DNA from: Streptomyces mirabilis
GTDB taxonomy: Bacteria > Actinomycetota > Actinomycetes > Streptomycetales > Streptomycetaceae
Assembly (NCBI RefSeq): GCF_018310535.1
Contig: NZ_CP074102.1
Coordinates: forward strand, 9,039,360 to 9,103,359
Length of the DNA: 64,000 bases
Direction of reading: 5' to 3'
Each line of letters starts with the position of its first letter. Within the stretch, counting starts at the first letter, position 1. The position numbers and the translations under genes are program-made. Under the pieces are notes generated by a model. The model was not told the DNA's origin, searched no databases, and saw only the letters and a program-made list of their open reading frames with translations. Below are positions 40,801 to 53,500 of the stretch, one piece after another.

Positions 40801-43800
40801 GCCCGCCCATATGGTGCCGTCGGCCGTCGTCACGCTCGACGCGCTGCCCCTGACCCCCAACGGCAAGCTCGACCGCGCCGCCCTCCCGGCGCCGGACTAC
40901 GCGACGGATCGCGGCGGCCGTGGCCCAGCCGACGCATGGGAGGAACTCCTCTGCGGGGCGTTCGCCGACGTGCTCGGCCTGGACCGGGTCGGAGTCGACG
41001 ACAATTTCTTCGACCTCGGCGGCCACTCACTGCTGGCGACGCGGCTGGTGAGCCGGCTGCGCTCGCTCCTCGGCGTCGAGGTGGCGATAGGGACCCTGTT
41101 CGAGGCCCCCACACCGGCGGGGGTCGCTGCCGCGCTGGGCGGGGCCGCACCGGGCCGGGCACCACTGGCACGGCGGGAGCGGCCCGAGCGAGTGCCATTG
41201 TCCTTCGCGCAGCGGCGGCTGTGGTTCATCGGGCAGCTCGAAGGCCCCGGAGCCGTCTACAACGTGCCCGTCGCCCTGCGTCTCTCCGGCCATGTGGACC
41301 GGGAGGCACTGGACGCGGCGCTGCGGGACGTACTGGGCCGGCACGAGGTGCTGCGGACCGTGTACGCGGTCGCCGACGGAGAGCCGTACCAGCGCATCCT
41401 GGACCTGGACGCGCTGGACTGGGGGCTGGAGACGGCCGACGTCAGCGAGGAGGAGCTGCCCGCGGCGCTCGCGCGGGCCGCCGGGAACGCCTTCGACCTC
41501 GCTACCGACGTGCCCGTCAGGGTGCGGCTGTTCACCACCGGGACCGATGAGCATGTCCTTCTGGTGGTGATGCACCACATCGCCGGTGACGGCTGGTCGG
41601 GAATGCCACTGGCGCGGGACATCTCGGTCGCCTACGCCGCACGGCTCGAGGGCCGGGCGCCGCAGTGGGAACCGCTGCCGGTGCAGTACGCGGACTATGC
41701 CATGTGGCAGCGCGAACTCCTGGGCGACGAGGAAGACCCGGACAGCCTCCTCTCCGAACAGGTGGCGTTCTGGCACGAGACACTGGCCGGGGCGCCCGAG
41801 GAACTGGAGCTGCCCTTCGACCGGCCGCGCCCTGCGGTCGCGAGCCACCGGGGGCACCGGGTGCCGCTGCGGGTTCCGGCCGGGGTGCACCGGCGGCTGC
41901 TGGAGCTGGCCCACACCGAGGGCGTGACGCTCTTCATGGTGGTGCAGGCCGCGCTCGCGGTGTTGTTGTCCCGCCTGGGCGCCGGGACGGACATCCCGAT
42001 CGGCGCGGCCATCGCCGGCCGTACGGACGAGGCGCTGGACGAGCTGGTCGGATGCTTCGTCAACACCCTGGTGATGCGGACGGACCTGTCCGCCGACCCG
42101 ACCTTCGCCCAGATCCTCGCCCAGGTGCGCGGCACGAGCCTGACCGCGTTCGCGCATCAGGACGTGCCGTTCGAGCGGCTGGTCGAGGAGCTCGCGCCCA
42201 CCCGTTCCCTGTCCCGGCACCCGCTGACCCAGGTCATTCTCACCGTGCAGAACACCGCGAAGGCGGCCCTGGAACTGCCCGGCGTGCAGGTCGCTTCGCT
42301 GGCGACGGACGACGTGACGACCAACTTCGACCTGCACCTGATCCTGGGCGAGGAATATGACGGCCAGGGCACCCCGGCGGGCCTGCGCGGCACACTCACG
42401 GTCGCGGCCGACCTGTTCGACCCGGACTCGGCCGACCGGCTCGTGAGCCGGCTGGCGCGGCTCCTGGACGTCCTGGTGGCCGACCCGCGCCTTCCGCTGA
42501 GCGCGGTTCCCGTCCTCGCCGAGGACGAGCGGCGCCGGGCGCTCGACGAGTGGAACGACACCGCAGCCGACATACCGGCCGCCCCGGCACCGCACCTGTT
42601 CGCCGCACAGGTGGCGCGCACCCCGGACGCGGTGGCGGTACTGGCCGACGGTGTCGAGGTGTCGTACGCCGAACTCGACCGCCGCGCCAACCGGCTGGCC
42701 CGCCATCTCCTCGGCGCCGGAGTGCTGCCCGAGTCGACGGTCGCCCTCTGCCTACCGCGCGGCCTCGAGCTGGTGACCGCGATCCTCGCCGTATGGAAGG
42801 CCGGGGCCGCGTATCTGCCGGTGGACGCCGAGTACCCCGCCGAGCGGATCGCCTACATGCTCTCCGACAGCCGGGCCGCCCTCCTGGTCTCCACCAGGGA
42901 GATGCTCAACGAGCTGCCGTCGGCCAGCATCCGCGCCATCGCGATCGACGGTCCGGCGGCGGAGGCGATCGCGGCTGGGCCCACCACGGACCCGGGCCTC
43001 GACATCGCCCCCGGGAACGCGGCATACGTGATCTACACGTCGGGTTCGACGGGGCGGCCCAAGGGTGTGGTGGTGTCGCATGCCGGTCTGGCGAGCCTGG
43101 TGGCCGCGCAGGTCGAGGCGTTAGGTGCCGGTCCGGGCAGCCGGGTGCTGCAGTTCGCGTCCGCGGGCTTCGACGCGGCCACCTGGGAACTGGTGATGGC
43201 GCTGTGCAGTGGTGCGGCTCTGGTGGTGGCCGGGGCGGAGGATCTGCTTCCCGGGCCTTCGCTGGTGGGTCTGGTGGGGCGGCATGGGGTGACGCATGCG
43301 ACGTTGCCTCCGGCTGTGCTGGGCGCACTGGATCCGGGTGGTTTGGCGTCGGTGACGACGTTGGTGTCGGCGGGTGAGGCGTTGGGTGGTGATGTGCTTG
43401 CGCGTTGGGCGCGGGGGCGGCGGTTCGTGAACGCCTATGGTCCGACGGAGACGACGGTGTGCGCGACGATGAGCGCTCCGCTGGCCGTGGGGGATGTGCC
43501 GCACATCGGTGGTCCGATCACCAATACCCGGGTGTATGTGCTTGATGGCGCCCTGGGTCCGGTGCCGCCGGGTGTGGTCGGTGATCTGTATGTGTCCGGT
43601 GCGGGGCTTGCGCGGGGGTACGTGGGCCGGCCGGGGTTGACGGGTGAGCGGTTTGTGGCGTGTCCGTTCGGTGGTGTGGGTGGGCGGATGTATCGCACGG
43701 GTGACCGGGTGCGGTGGACGGTGGACGGCGAGTTGGTGTTCGCGGGGCGTGCGGACGATCAGGTGAAGATCCGTGGTTTCCGGATCGAGCCGGGTGAGGT

Positions 43801-44377
43801 GCTCAGTGTCGTGGAGGTGCATCCGGGGGTGGCGCAGGCCGCGGTGGTGGTCCGTGAGGATGTCCCGGGTGATAGGCGTCTGGTGGCGTACGTGGTTCCC
43901 GCCGGAGACGAGACCGACAGCGAACTGACCGCATCTGTGCGGGAGTTCACGGCCGGGCGGCTGCCGGAGTACATGGTCCCCTCCACGACCGTGGTGCTGG
44001 ACACCCTCCCGCTGACGGTGAACGGCAAACTCGACCGCGCGGCGCTCCCGGCTCCCGACTACGGAGCGGGTGCCGGCGCCGGCCGGGCACCGGCCGACGA
44101 GCGCGAGAAGGCCCTGTGCGCGGCGTTCGCCGAAGTGCTCGGACTCGCCGAAGTCGGCGTCGAAGACGACTTCTTCAACCTCGGCGGACATTCGCTGCTG
44201 GCGACCCGGCTGGTCAGCAGAGTACGGGCGATGCTCGGCGCGGAACTTCCGATCCGGGTGGTCTTCGAGACACCCACACCGGTCGCACTGGCGGCCTGGA
44301 TCGCCGACCACGCCCCTCGCACCGAGAAATCCAGACCCACATTGCGGCCGATGCGGCAGCAGGAGGAGACCCGATGA
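34630..44377 (+). CDS. NRPS B: C-A(Asp)-T-dual C/E-A(Phe)-T-C-A(Phe)-T
   Basis: A three-module synthetase. The ATG at 34630 overlaps the previous stop and starts directly at the C1 motif (MIPMSFA, then the frame slips). As given, breaks occur near 34655, 34783, 34812, 34965, 36572 and 37378. A compensated pair of indels at about 36803/36840 changes a dozen residues. From about 37400 to the stop at 44377 the frame is clean for some 7 kb. TTA codons occur at 39950 and 43121, in the A4 and A5 domains. The C-terminal tail is [14 protein letters not shown] and the stop overlaps the next ATG (ATGA). Colinearity predicts D-Asp3-Phe4-Phe5. Confidence 0.86.
35963..37658 (+). repeat. Asp A-domain repeat, copy 3 of 3
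   Basis: Same block as copies 1 and 2. Its indels differ from theirs in position: G lost at about 36572, a compensated pair at 36803/36840, and G lost at 37378. Confidence 0.92.
37905..41150 (+). other. Module 4: dual C/E, A (Phe), T
   Basis: Begins with the dual condensation/epimerisation signature: [15 protein letters not shown] followed by [12 protein letters not shown]. The main motif is HHMIRDH. A domain about 39350-40900 reads D-A-W-T-V-A-A-V-C-K, a phenylalanine-type code close to GrsA (D-A-W-T-I-A-A-I-C-K). T domain about 40925-41130, LGGHSLLAT. Confidence 0.85.
41180..44330 (+). other. Module 5: C, A (Phe), T
   Basis: C domain about 41190-42490 with [10 protein letters not shown] domain about 42540-44060, code D-A-W-T-V-A-A-V-C-K (Phe). 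T domain about 44090-44300. Much of the A domain matches modules 4 and 6 at DNA level. Confidence 0.85.
43202..44057 (+). repeat. 856-bp block shared by A5 and A6, copy in A5
   Basis: Nearly identical, base for base, to 46402-47257 (constant offset of 3200). It covers the A domain from just after the first specificity residues to its end. Confidence 0.9.
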
Positions 44378-47300
44378 TCCCGGTGTCGTTCGCCCAGCGT
44401 CGGCTGTGGTTCATCACCCAGCTCGAAGGCCCGAGCGCGATGTACAACATCCCCATCGCCCTCCGCCTGACGGGGCCGGTCGACCGGCCCGCGCTGGCAG
44501 CGGCGCTGCGGGACGTGCTGGGTCGGCACGAGGTGCTGCGCACAGTCTTCGAAGTGTCCGGCGGCGAGCCGTGTCAGCGGATCGTGGGTCTCGACGATCT
44601 GGACTGGCAGCTCGAGGTGGTGGAGGTCGCCGCAGAGAACGTGTCCGGGGCGGTCACCGACGCCACCGGATACGCGTTCGACCTCGCAGCCGAGATCCCC
44701 ATCAGGGCCTGGCTGTTCACCGCGGGACCCGAGGAGCACGTCCTGCTGGTGGTGCTGCACCACATCGCCGGCGACGGCTGGTCCACCGGACCGCTCGGCC
44801 GTGACATCTCCACCGCCTACGCCGCACGGCTCGAGGGCCGGGCGCCGGAATGGGAACCGCTGCCGGTGCAGTACGCGGACTATGCCATGTGGCAGCGCGA
44901 ACTTCTGGGTGACGAGGACGACCCGGACAGCGTGCTCTGCGAACAGCTGGCGTACTGGCGCAGCGCGCTCGCCGGGGCGCCTGAGGAACTGGCCCTGCCG
45001 GCCGACCGGCCGCGCCCGGCCGTGGCCAGCCACCGCGGCCACCGGGTCGACTTCACCGTGCCCGCCGCCGTCCACGAGCGGCTCGCACAGGTGGCACGGG
45101 CCCACAACGCGACGCTGTTCATGGTCGTGCAGACCGCGCTGAGCGTGTTGCTGTCCCGGCTGGGGGCGGGGACGGACATCCCGGTCGGATCCGTCGTCGC
45201 CGGTCGTGTCGACGAGGCCCTGGACGATCTCGTCGGTTTCTTCGTCAACACCCTGGTCGTCCGCACGGACCTCTCCGGTGACCCGACCTTCGCACAGGTG
45301 CTGCGCCAGGTGCGGCAGACCAGTCTGGCCGGATTCGACTACCAGGACGTGCCGTTCGAGCGGCTGGTCGAGGAACTCGCCCCGGCCCGCTCCCTCTCCC
45401 GCCACCCCCTGTTCCAGGTGATGCTCACCGTGCAGAACACCGCACGGGCGTCTCTGGAACTCCCGGGAACCCGGGCCGAGCCCCTGTCGACGGTGGCCTC
45501 GGGCGGACTCGCCGTGGCCAAGTTCGACATGGACGTGCATGTCGGTGTCAGCGAGATGTTCGACGAGGCCGGGCATCCCGCAGGACTGCGCGGCGCACTC
45601 ACCGCGGCCGCGGACCTCTTCGACCGGGAGTCCGTCCAGAGCATGACCGACCGGCTGGTCCGGGTCTTCCGTCTTCTGGCCGACGACCCCGAACTCCGGC
45701 TGAGCGGCGTCGACCTCTTGGAGACGGGTGAGCGGCACCGGGTGCTGAGGGAGTGGAACGACACGGCCGCGGACGTTCCGGCTGCCACCGTGCCGGAGCT
45801 GTTCGCGGCACGGGTGGCCGCCGCACCGGATGCGGTGGCGATGTTCGCGGACGGCGTGCGGGTCTCGTACCGGGATCTGGACGCCCGGTCGGACCGGCTG
45901 GCACGGGAGCTGGCCGGCCGTGGGGTGGGCCCGGAGTCGGTGGTCGCGGTGTGCCTGGAACGCGGGGTCGACCTGGTGGTCGCGCTGCTGGGCGTGCTGA
46001 AGGCCGGGGGTGCGTATGTGCCCGTCGCCCCCGACCATCCCGCTGACCGGATCGCTTTCGTGGTGGCCGATGCCGGTGCGGTGTGCGTGGTCGCGTCGAC
46101 GGCCGGTGCGACGAAGGTGCCCGAGGGCGTGCCGGTCGTGATGACGGGCGGCGAGGCGGCAGTCGAGGACGAACCGCCGCGAAACACCGAACTGTTGACT
46201 CCTCCGCAGCCAGGGAACACCGCGTACGTCATCTACACGTCGGGTTCGACGGGCCGGCCCAAGGGGGTGGCCGTGGCGCACACCGGCCTGGGCAGCCTGG
46301 TAACCGCCCAGGCCGAACGCTTCGCCCTAGGTCCGGGCAGTCGGGTACTGCAGTTCGCCTCCCCGGGGTTCGACGCGGCCAGTGCCGAGATCTGGGTGAG
46401 CCTGTGCAGTGGTGCGGCTCTGGTGGTGGCCGGGGCGGAGGATCTGCTTCCCGGGCCTTCGCTGGTGGGTCTGGTGGGGCGGCATGGGGTGACGCATGCG
46501 ACGTTGCCTCCGGCTGTGCTGGGCGCGCTGGATCCGGGTGGTTTGGCGTCGGTGACGACGTTGGTGTCGGCGGGTGAGGCGTTGGGTGGTGATGTGCTTG
46601 CGCGTTGGGCGCGGGGGCGGCGGTTCGTGAACGCCTATGGTCCGACGGAGACGACGGTGTGCGCGACGATGAGCGCTCCGCTGGCCGTGGGGGATGTGCC
46701 GCACATCGGTGGTCCGATCACCAATACCCGGGTGTATGTGCTTGATGGCGCCCTGGGTCCGGTGCCGCCGGGTGTGGTCGGTGATCTGTATGTGTCCGGT
46801 GCGGGGCTTGCGCGGGGGTACGTGGGCCGGCCGGGGTTGACGGGTGAGCGGTTTGTGGCGTGTCCGTTCGGTGGTGTGGGTGGGCGGATGTATCGCACGG
46901 GTGACCGGGTGCGGTGGACGGTGGACGGCGAGTTGGTGTTCGCGGGGCGTGCGGATGACCAGGTGAAGATCCGGGGTTTCCGGATCGAGCCGGGTGAGGT
47001 GCTCAGTGTCGTGGAGGTGCATCCGGGGGTGGCGCAGGCCGCGGTGGTGGTCCGTGAGGATGTCCCGGGTGATAGGCGTCTGGTGGCGTACGTGGTTCCC
47101 GCCGGAGACGAGACCGACAGCGAACTGACCGCATCTGTGCGGGAGTTCACGGCCGGGCGGCTGCCGGAGTACATGGTCCCCTCCACGACCGTGGTGCTGG
47201 ACACCCTCCCGCTGACGGTGAACGGCAAACTCGACCGCGCGGCGCTCCCGGCTCCCGCGTATCGCACCGGGAGTGGCCGGGGCCCTGCCAACACCCGTGA

Positions 47301-47500
47301 GGAGATTCTCTGCGCTGGTTTCGCGGAGGTGTTGGGTGTGGAGTCGGTGGGGGTGGATGACGATTTCTTTGCTTTGGGTGGTCATTCGCTGTTGACGGTG
47401 CGGTAACTCGTCGAGTGGCTGCGGAAGCGTGGGGTGTCCGTGTCGGTGCGGGCGCTGTTCGAGACACCGACGGTGGAGGGCCTGGCGGGTGCTGCGGTGC
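44374..47500 (+). other. Module 6: C, A (aromatic, unassigned), T with TAA
   Basis: C domain about 44380-45710 (HHIAGDGWS). A domain about 45740-47250 reads D-A-A-T-V-A-A-V-C-K. This is the module 4/5 code with W239 changed to A, which should open the pocket; Tyr, Trp or a modified aromatic residue is a guess. T domain about 47280-47490 carries the TAA. The next C/E domain predicts D configuration. Confidence 0.75.
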
Positions 47501-50500
47501 CCGAGCGGGTGGTGGTACCGGAGAACGGGATCCCGGACGGGGCGCGGGAGATCACCCCGGACATGCTGCCCCTGGTGAATCTGGAAGCGGCGGAGATCGA
47601 GCGGATCGTCGCGGCCGTGCCGGGCGGGGCGGCCAACATCGCCGACGTCTACCCACTGGCGCCGCTCCAAGAGGGCGTGCTCTTCCATCACTTGATGGCA
47701 GACGCCGGCGAGCGCGACGTGTACGTGATGCCGGTGGTGTTGGAGTTCGACTCGCGGATGCGGCTGGACACTTTCGTCACGGCGTTGCAGCAGGTCGTGG
47801 ACCGGCACGACATCTATCGGACCGCTGTGGTCTGGGAGGGCCTGACCGAGCCGGTGCAGGTCGTGTGGCGTCATGCGGAGCTGCCGGTCGAGGAGGTGGA
47901 GCTGTCGGCGGGAGCGGACCCCGTCGAGGGGATGCTGGGCCTCGGCGGGTCCGCCATGGACCTGGGCCGGGCGCCGCTCATGGGGCTGCACATCGCCCCG
48001 GACCCCGAGGGCGGAAGCCGGTGGTTCGCCGTTCTGCGCATCCATCAGATGGTGCGGGACCACACCGCTATGGACGTGCTCCTCGCCGAGATCCGGGCAT
48101 TCCTCACCGGTCGCGCCAGGGGACTGGCGGAGCCGCTGCCGTTCCGGGACTTTGTGGCGCAGGCGCGTGGTGGTGTGGCGCGTGAGGAGCATGAGCGGTA
48201 CTTCACCCGGCTGCTGAGCGACGTCACCGAACCCACAGCCCCCTACGGCCTGACCGACGTGCACGGTGACGGTACCGACGCCGTCCGCGCGCAGATCCCT
48301 GTCCAGGAGCAGATCACCGGACGTCTGCGTTCGGTGGCGCGGAAGGTGGGGGCAAGTCCGGCGACGGTGCTGCATGTGGCGTGGGCGAGGGTGCTGGCGT
48401 CGGTGGCGGGCGGGGACGACGTGGTGTTCGGCACGGTGCTGTTCGGGCGGATGAACGCGGGCGCGGGCGCCGACCAGGCCGCCGGACTGTTCATCAACAC
48501 GTTGCCGGTTCGGGTGCGGGTGGACGGGGCGGGTGTCCGGGCCGCGGTGTCGGGGATGCGGGCGCAGCTCGCTGAGCTGTTGGAGCACGAGCACGCTCCC
48601 CTCGCGCTGGCCCAGCAGGCCAGCGGAGTGCCGGGCAACACGCCCCTGTTCACCTCCCTGTTCAACTACCGCCACAACAGCGGCCCCGACGACGACCTGA
48701 CGGATCACGACACCGACGAAGGCGGCGGGCGCACCGACGGAGCCGGAATCGAGGGCGTGACGACCCTGTACATGCGGGAGCGCACCAACTACCCGCTCAT
48801 GGTGTCCGTCGACGACTTCGGAGACGACCTGTGGCTGACCGTCGACGCGGTCGCCCCCATCGACCCGCACGCGGTGTGCGCGCTGGTGCACACCACGGTG
48901 GAGAACCTGGTGGCTGCCCTGGAGGACGAACCGGCCGACGGACCGGACACGTCTCTCGACGAGCTGCCGGTCCTCGGCTCGCAAGAGCTGGACAGAGTGC
49001 TGACCCAGTGGAACGACACGGCCGCCGACGTGCCACCGACGACGGTTCCCCACCTCTTCGCGGCACAGGTGGCACGCACCCCCGGCACCGTGGCCGTCGT
49101 GGCCGACGGCGCGGAGGTGTCGTACGCCGAACTCGACGCACGCGCGAACCGGCTGGCGCGGTTGTTGATCAGCCATGGGGTGGGACCGGAGTCGGTGGTC
49201 GCGGTGTGCATGGAGCGCGGCATCGATGTGCTGGTGGCGCTGTTCGCCGTGCTGAAGGCCGGCGGGGCGTACCTGCCGCTCGACCCCGCCTACCCGGCCG
49301 ACCGCACAGCGTTCCTGATCGGCGACGCCTCGCCCTTGGCCGTGCTCGCCTTGACGACGACCGCGGACACGGTGCCGCCCTCGTCCGCCCATCTCGTCGT
49401 CCTCGACTCACCCGAGACCACCGGCGCCCTGGCCGGTCTGGCATCCGGCCCGCTGCGGGACGACGAGCGGTCGGCGCCCCTGACCCCGGCGCATCCGGCG
49501 TACGTCATCTACACCTCCGGCTCCACAGGGCGCCCCAAGGGGGTGCTCGTCGAACACCGGTCCGTGGTGGCCCTGCTCTCCTGGGCTTCCGCCGAGTTCA
49601 GCGCCGAGGAACTATCCCGGGTCCTGGCCTCCACGTCTTTGAACTTCGATGTCTCGGTCTTCGAGGTGTTCGCCCCGCTGATGTCCGGCGGCAGCATCGA
49701 GATCGTCCAGGACCTCCTGACACTGGCCGAACGCACCCCTGAGCGGGTCAGCCTGATCAGCGGGGTGCCCTCCGCGCTCACCCAGGTCCTGAGCGGCGGT
49801 CTGGACATGCGGCCACGGACCGTGGCACTGGCCGGCGAGGCCCTCGGCAGGGAGACACTGGACGCCGTACGAGCGACCTTTCCCCAGGTGAGGATCGCCA
49901 ACATCTACGGTCCCACCGAGGCGACGGTCTACTGCTCGGCCTGGTACGCCGACGCCGGCACCGACACCGTCGGCACGCCGCCGATCGGCCGGCCGATATC
50001 CAACGCCCAGGCGTACGTCCTCGACACGCGTCTCTCGCTGGTCCCCCCGGGGGTGGCCGGAGAGCTGTACCTCGCCGGTGCCGGACTCGCGCGCGGCTAT
50101 CTGCGGCGCCCCGGGCTGACGGCGGAACGCTTCGTGGCGAACCCCTTCGGCGGACCCGCCCGACGCATGTACCGCACCGGCGACCTCGTCCGGTGGACCA
50201 AGGACGGGCAACTGGAGTATCTCGGACGCCTGGATGAACAGGTGAAGGTCCGCGGCTTCCGCATCGAACCGGGTGAGGTGCAGGCCGTGGTCGCCGCCCA
50301 CCCGGCAGTGGCCCACGCCGCCGTGATCGCCCGCGAGGACTCCACCGGCGACCGGCGTCTCGTCGCCTACGTCGTCCCCCACAACACCGGGGACAGCGGA
50401 CTCGCCCCCTCGATACGGCAGTTCGTGGCCGAGCGGTTGCCGGACCACCTGGTCCCCTCCGCCGTGGTGGAACTGGACGCACTGCCGCTGACCGCCAACG

Positions 50501-53500
50501 GCAAGCTGGACCGCCGGGCCCTGCCCGCCCCCGACTACACCGCCGGTGACCGAGCCGGCAGAGCACCGGCCGACCTGCGCGAAGAGCTGTTGTGCGCGGC
50601 CTTCGCACACGTGCTGGGCGTGGAGTCGGTGGCCATGGACGACGACTTCTTCGCGCTCGGTGGGCACTCACTGCTGGCCGTACGCCTCGTCAGCCGGATC
50701 CGGACCCTGCTGGGCGTCGAACTGCCCCTGCGTAGCGTGTTCGAGGTACCCACCCCCGCGGGGCTGGCGGCGCGACTCAGCAGTGCGGCCCGTGCGCGGG
50801 TCCCACTGGCCCTCAAGGAGCGACCGGAGCGCGTGCCGCTGTCCTTCGCCCAGCAACGGCTCTGGTTCATCAGCCAGCTCGAGGGTGCCAACGCGGTCTA
50901 CAACAGCTCGGTCGTCCTCCGCCTGACCGGTCAGCTGGACCGGACAGCTCTGGATTCGGCGCTGCGGGACGTACTCGGCCGGCACGAGGTGCTGCGGACG
51001 ACGTTCGCGGTCGCCGACGGCGAGCCGTACCAGCACGTGCGGGCGATGGACGACCTGACATGGCAACTCGAGACAGCCGACGTCACGAAGGGTGACCTGT
51101 CCGAGGTGGTCGCCGAGGCAACCCGGTACGCCTTCGACCTGGCCACCGAAATCCCCGTCAAGGCCCGGCTGTTCACCACCGGCCCGGACGAACACGTCCT
51201 CGTCCTGGTGATCCACCACATCGCGTGGGACGGCTGGTCGGGCGGCCCGCTCGCCCGGGACCTCTCGGCGGCGTACACGGCTCGGCTCCAGGACCGGGCG
51301 CCGGAGTGGGAGCCGTTGCCCGTGCAGTACGCGGACTACGCCCTGTGGCAGCGTGAACTCCTGGGAGACGAGGACGACCCGGACAGCCTGCTGTCCCAAC
51401 AGGTCGCGTACTGGAGCGAGGCACTGGCCGGCGCGCCCGAGGAACTGGAACTCCCCGCGGACCGCCCCCGCCCCGCGGTCGCGAGCCATGTCGGACACGG
51501 GGTGCCCCTGCAGATATCCGCGGATCTCCACCGGCGCCTCACCGAGGTGGCTCGTGCGCAGGGAGTGACCCTGTACATGCTGCTGCAGGCCGGGCTCGCG
51601 GTGCTGCTGTCCCGGCTCGGCGCCGGTACCGACATACCCGTCGGAGTCTCCACGGCCGGACGCACCGACGAGGGGCTTGACGACCTGGTCGGCTTCTTCG
51701 TCAACACCCTTGTCGTGCGCACCGACCTGTCCGGCGACCCGACCCTGGCCCAACTCCTCGTCCGCGTACGCGAAGCCGGCCTGGCGGCGTTCGCCCACCA
51801 GGACATCCCCTTCGAGGGACTGGTGGAAAAGCTGGCCCCTGCTCGCTCCCTGTCACGCAACCCGCTGCACCAGGTCCTTCTCGTCATGCAGCACACCGGC
51901 GGAGAAGCACAGGAACTGCCGGGCCTACGGACGGACGCGGGCGCGCCGGTCTCGACCACCGGAGCGTCGGCGGCCAAGTTCGACCTGGACATCTTCGTCG
52001 GCGAATCCTTCGACTCCGACGGAAGCCCCGCCGGACTGCGCGGCCAACTCATCGGTGCGGCCGACCTCTTCGACCTGGCCACCGTCCAGAGCATCGCGGA
52101 ACGGTGGACGCGCTGCCTCGAGGCGTTCGCCCGAGATGCCAGTCTCCGGCTCAGTGACGTTGATGTTCTTGATGCGGTTGAGTTGGGTCGTGTGGTGTCG
52201 GGGTGGAATGACACGGCTGTTGGTGTGTCGGTGGGGTCGTTGCCGGAGTTGTTTGGGGCGCAGGTGGCACGTACCCCTGGTTCCGTGGCTGTGGTGGCTG
52301 ATGGCGTGGAGGTGTCGTACGCCGAACTCGATGCGCGGGCGAATCGGTTGGCGCGGTTGTTGGTCGGTCGTGGTGTGGGGCCGGAGTCGGTGGTTGCGGT
52401 GTGTATGGAGCGTGGTGTCGATCTGGTGGTGGCTTTGTGGGGTGTGCTGAAGGCGGGGGCGGCGTATTTGCCGGTGGATCCGGAGTTGCCGGCGGAGCGG
52501 GTGGCTTTCGTGCTGGGGGATGCGGGTCCGGTTGTGGTGATTGCTGCGCGGGGGACGGTGGGGGTGTTGCCGCGGGGTGTGTCGGCTGTGGTGGTGGATG
52601 ATCCGGGTGTGGTGGGTGTGCTGGCCGGTCTGGAGGCGTCGGAGCCGGTGGTGGGTGTGGTGTCGTCGCATCCGGCGTATGTGATTTATACGTCGGGTTC
52701 GACGGGGCGGCCGAAGGGTGTGGTGGTGTCGCATGCGGGGATTGTGAACCGGTTGGTGTGGATGCAGTCCCGGTTTGGTCTGGAGCCGGGTGAGCGGGTT
52801 TTGCATAAGACGCCGTTTGGTTTTGATGTGTCGGTGTGGGAGTTGTTCTGGCCGTTGTTGGTGGGTGGGGTGTTGGTGGTGGCGCGGCCGGGTGGGCATC
52901 GGGATCCGGGGTATCTGGCGTCGTTGATTGTGGCGGAGCGGGTGGGGACGGTGCATTTTGTGCCGTCGATGCTGGAGGCGTTTTTGCTGGAGCCGTCTGC
53001 TGCGGAGTGTGTGGGGTTGCGGCGGGTGGTGTGTAGTGGTGAGGCTTTGCCGGGTGTGACGAGGGATCGTTTCCGCTCTGTTCTGGGTGGGGTGGGGTTG
53101 TGGAACTTGTATGGGCCGACGGAGGCGTCGGTGGATGTGACCTGGCATGTGTGTCTGCCGGGGGAGTCGGGTGTGGTGGTGCCGATCGGTGTTCCGGTTG
53201 CCAATACCCGCACGTATGTGCTGGATGATCGTCTGCGGCCGGTGGCTGTGGGTGTGGTGGGTGAGTTGTATCTGGCTGGTGTGCAGTTGGCGCGGGGGTA
53301 TGGGGGCCGGCCGGGGTTGACGGGTGAGCGGTTTGTGGCGTGTCCGTTCGGTGGTGTGGGTGAGCGGATGTATCGCACGGGTGACCGGGTGCGGTGGACG
53401 GCGGATGGTGAGTTGGTGTTCGTCGGGCGTGCGGATGACCAGGTGAAGATCCGTGGTTTCCGGATCGAGCCGGGTGAGGTGGGGGCGGTGGTGGCCGGGC

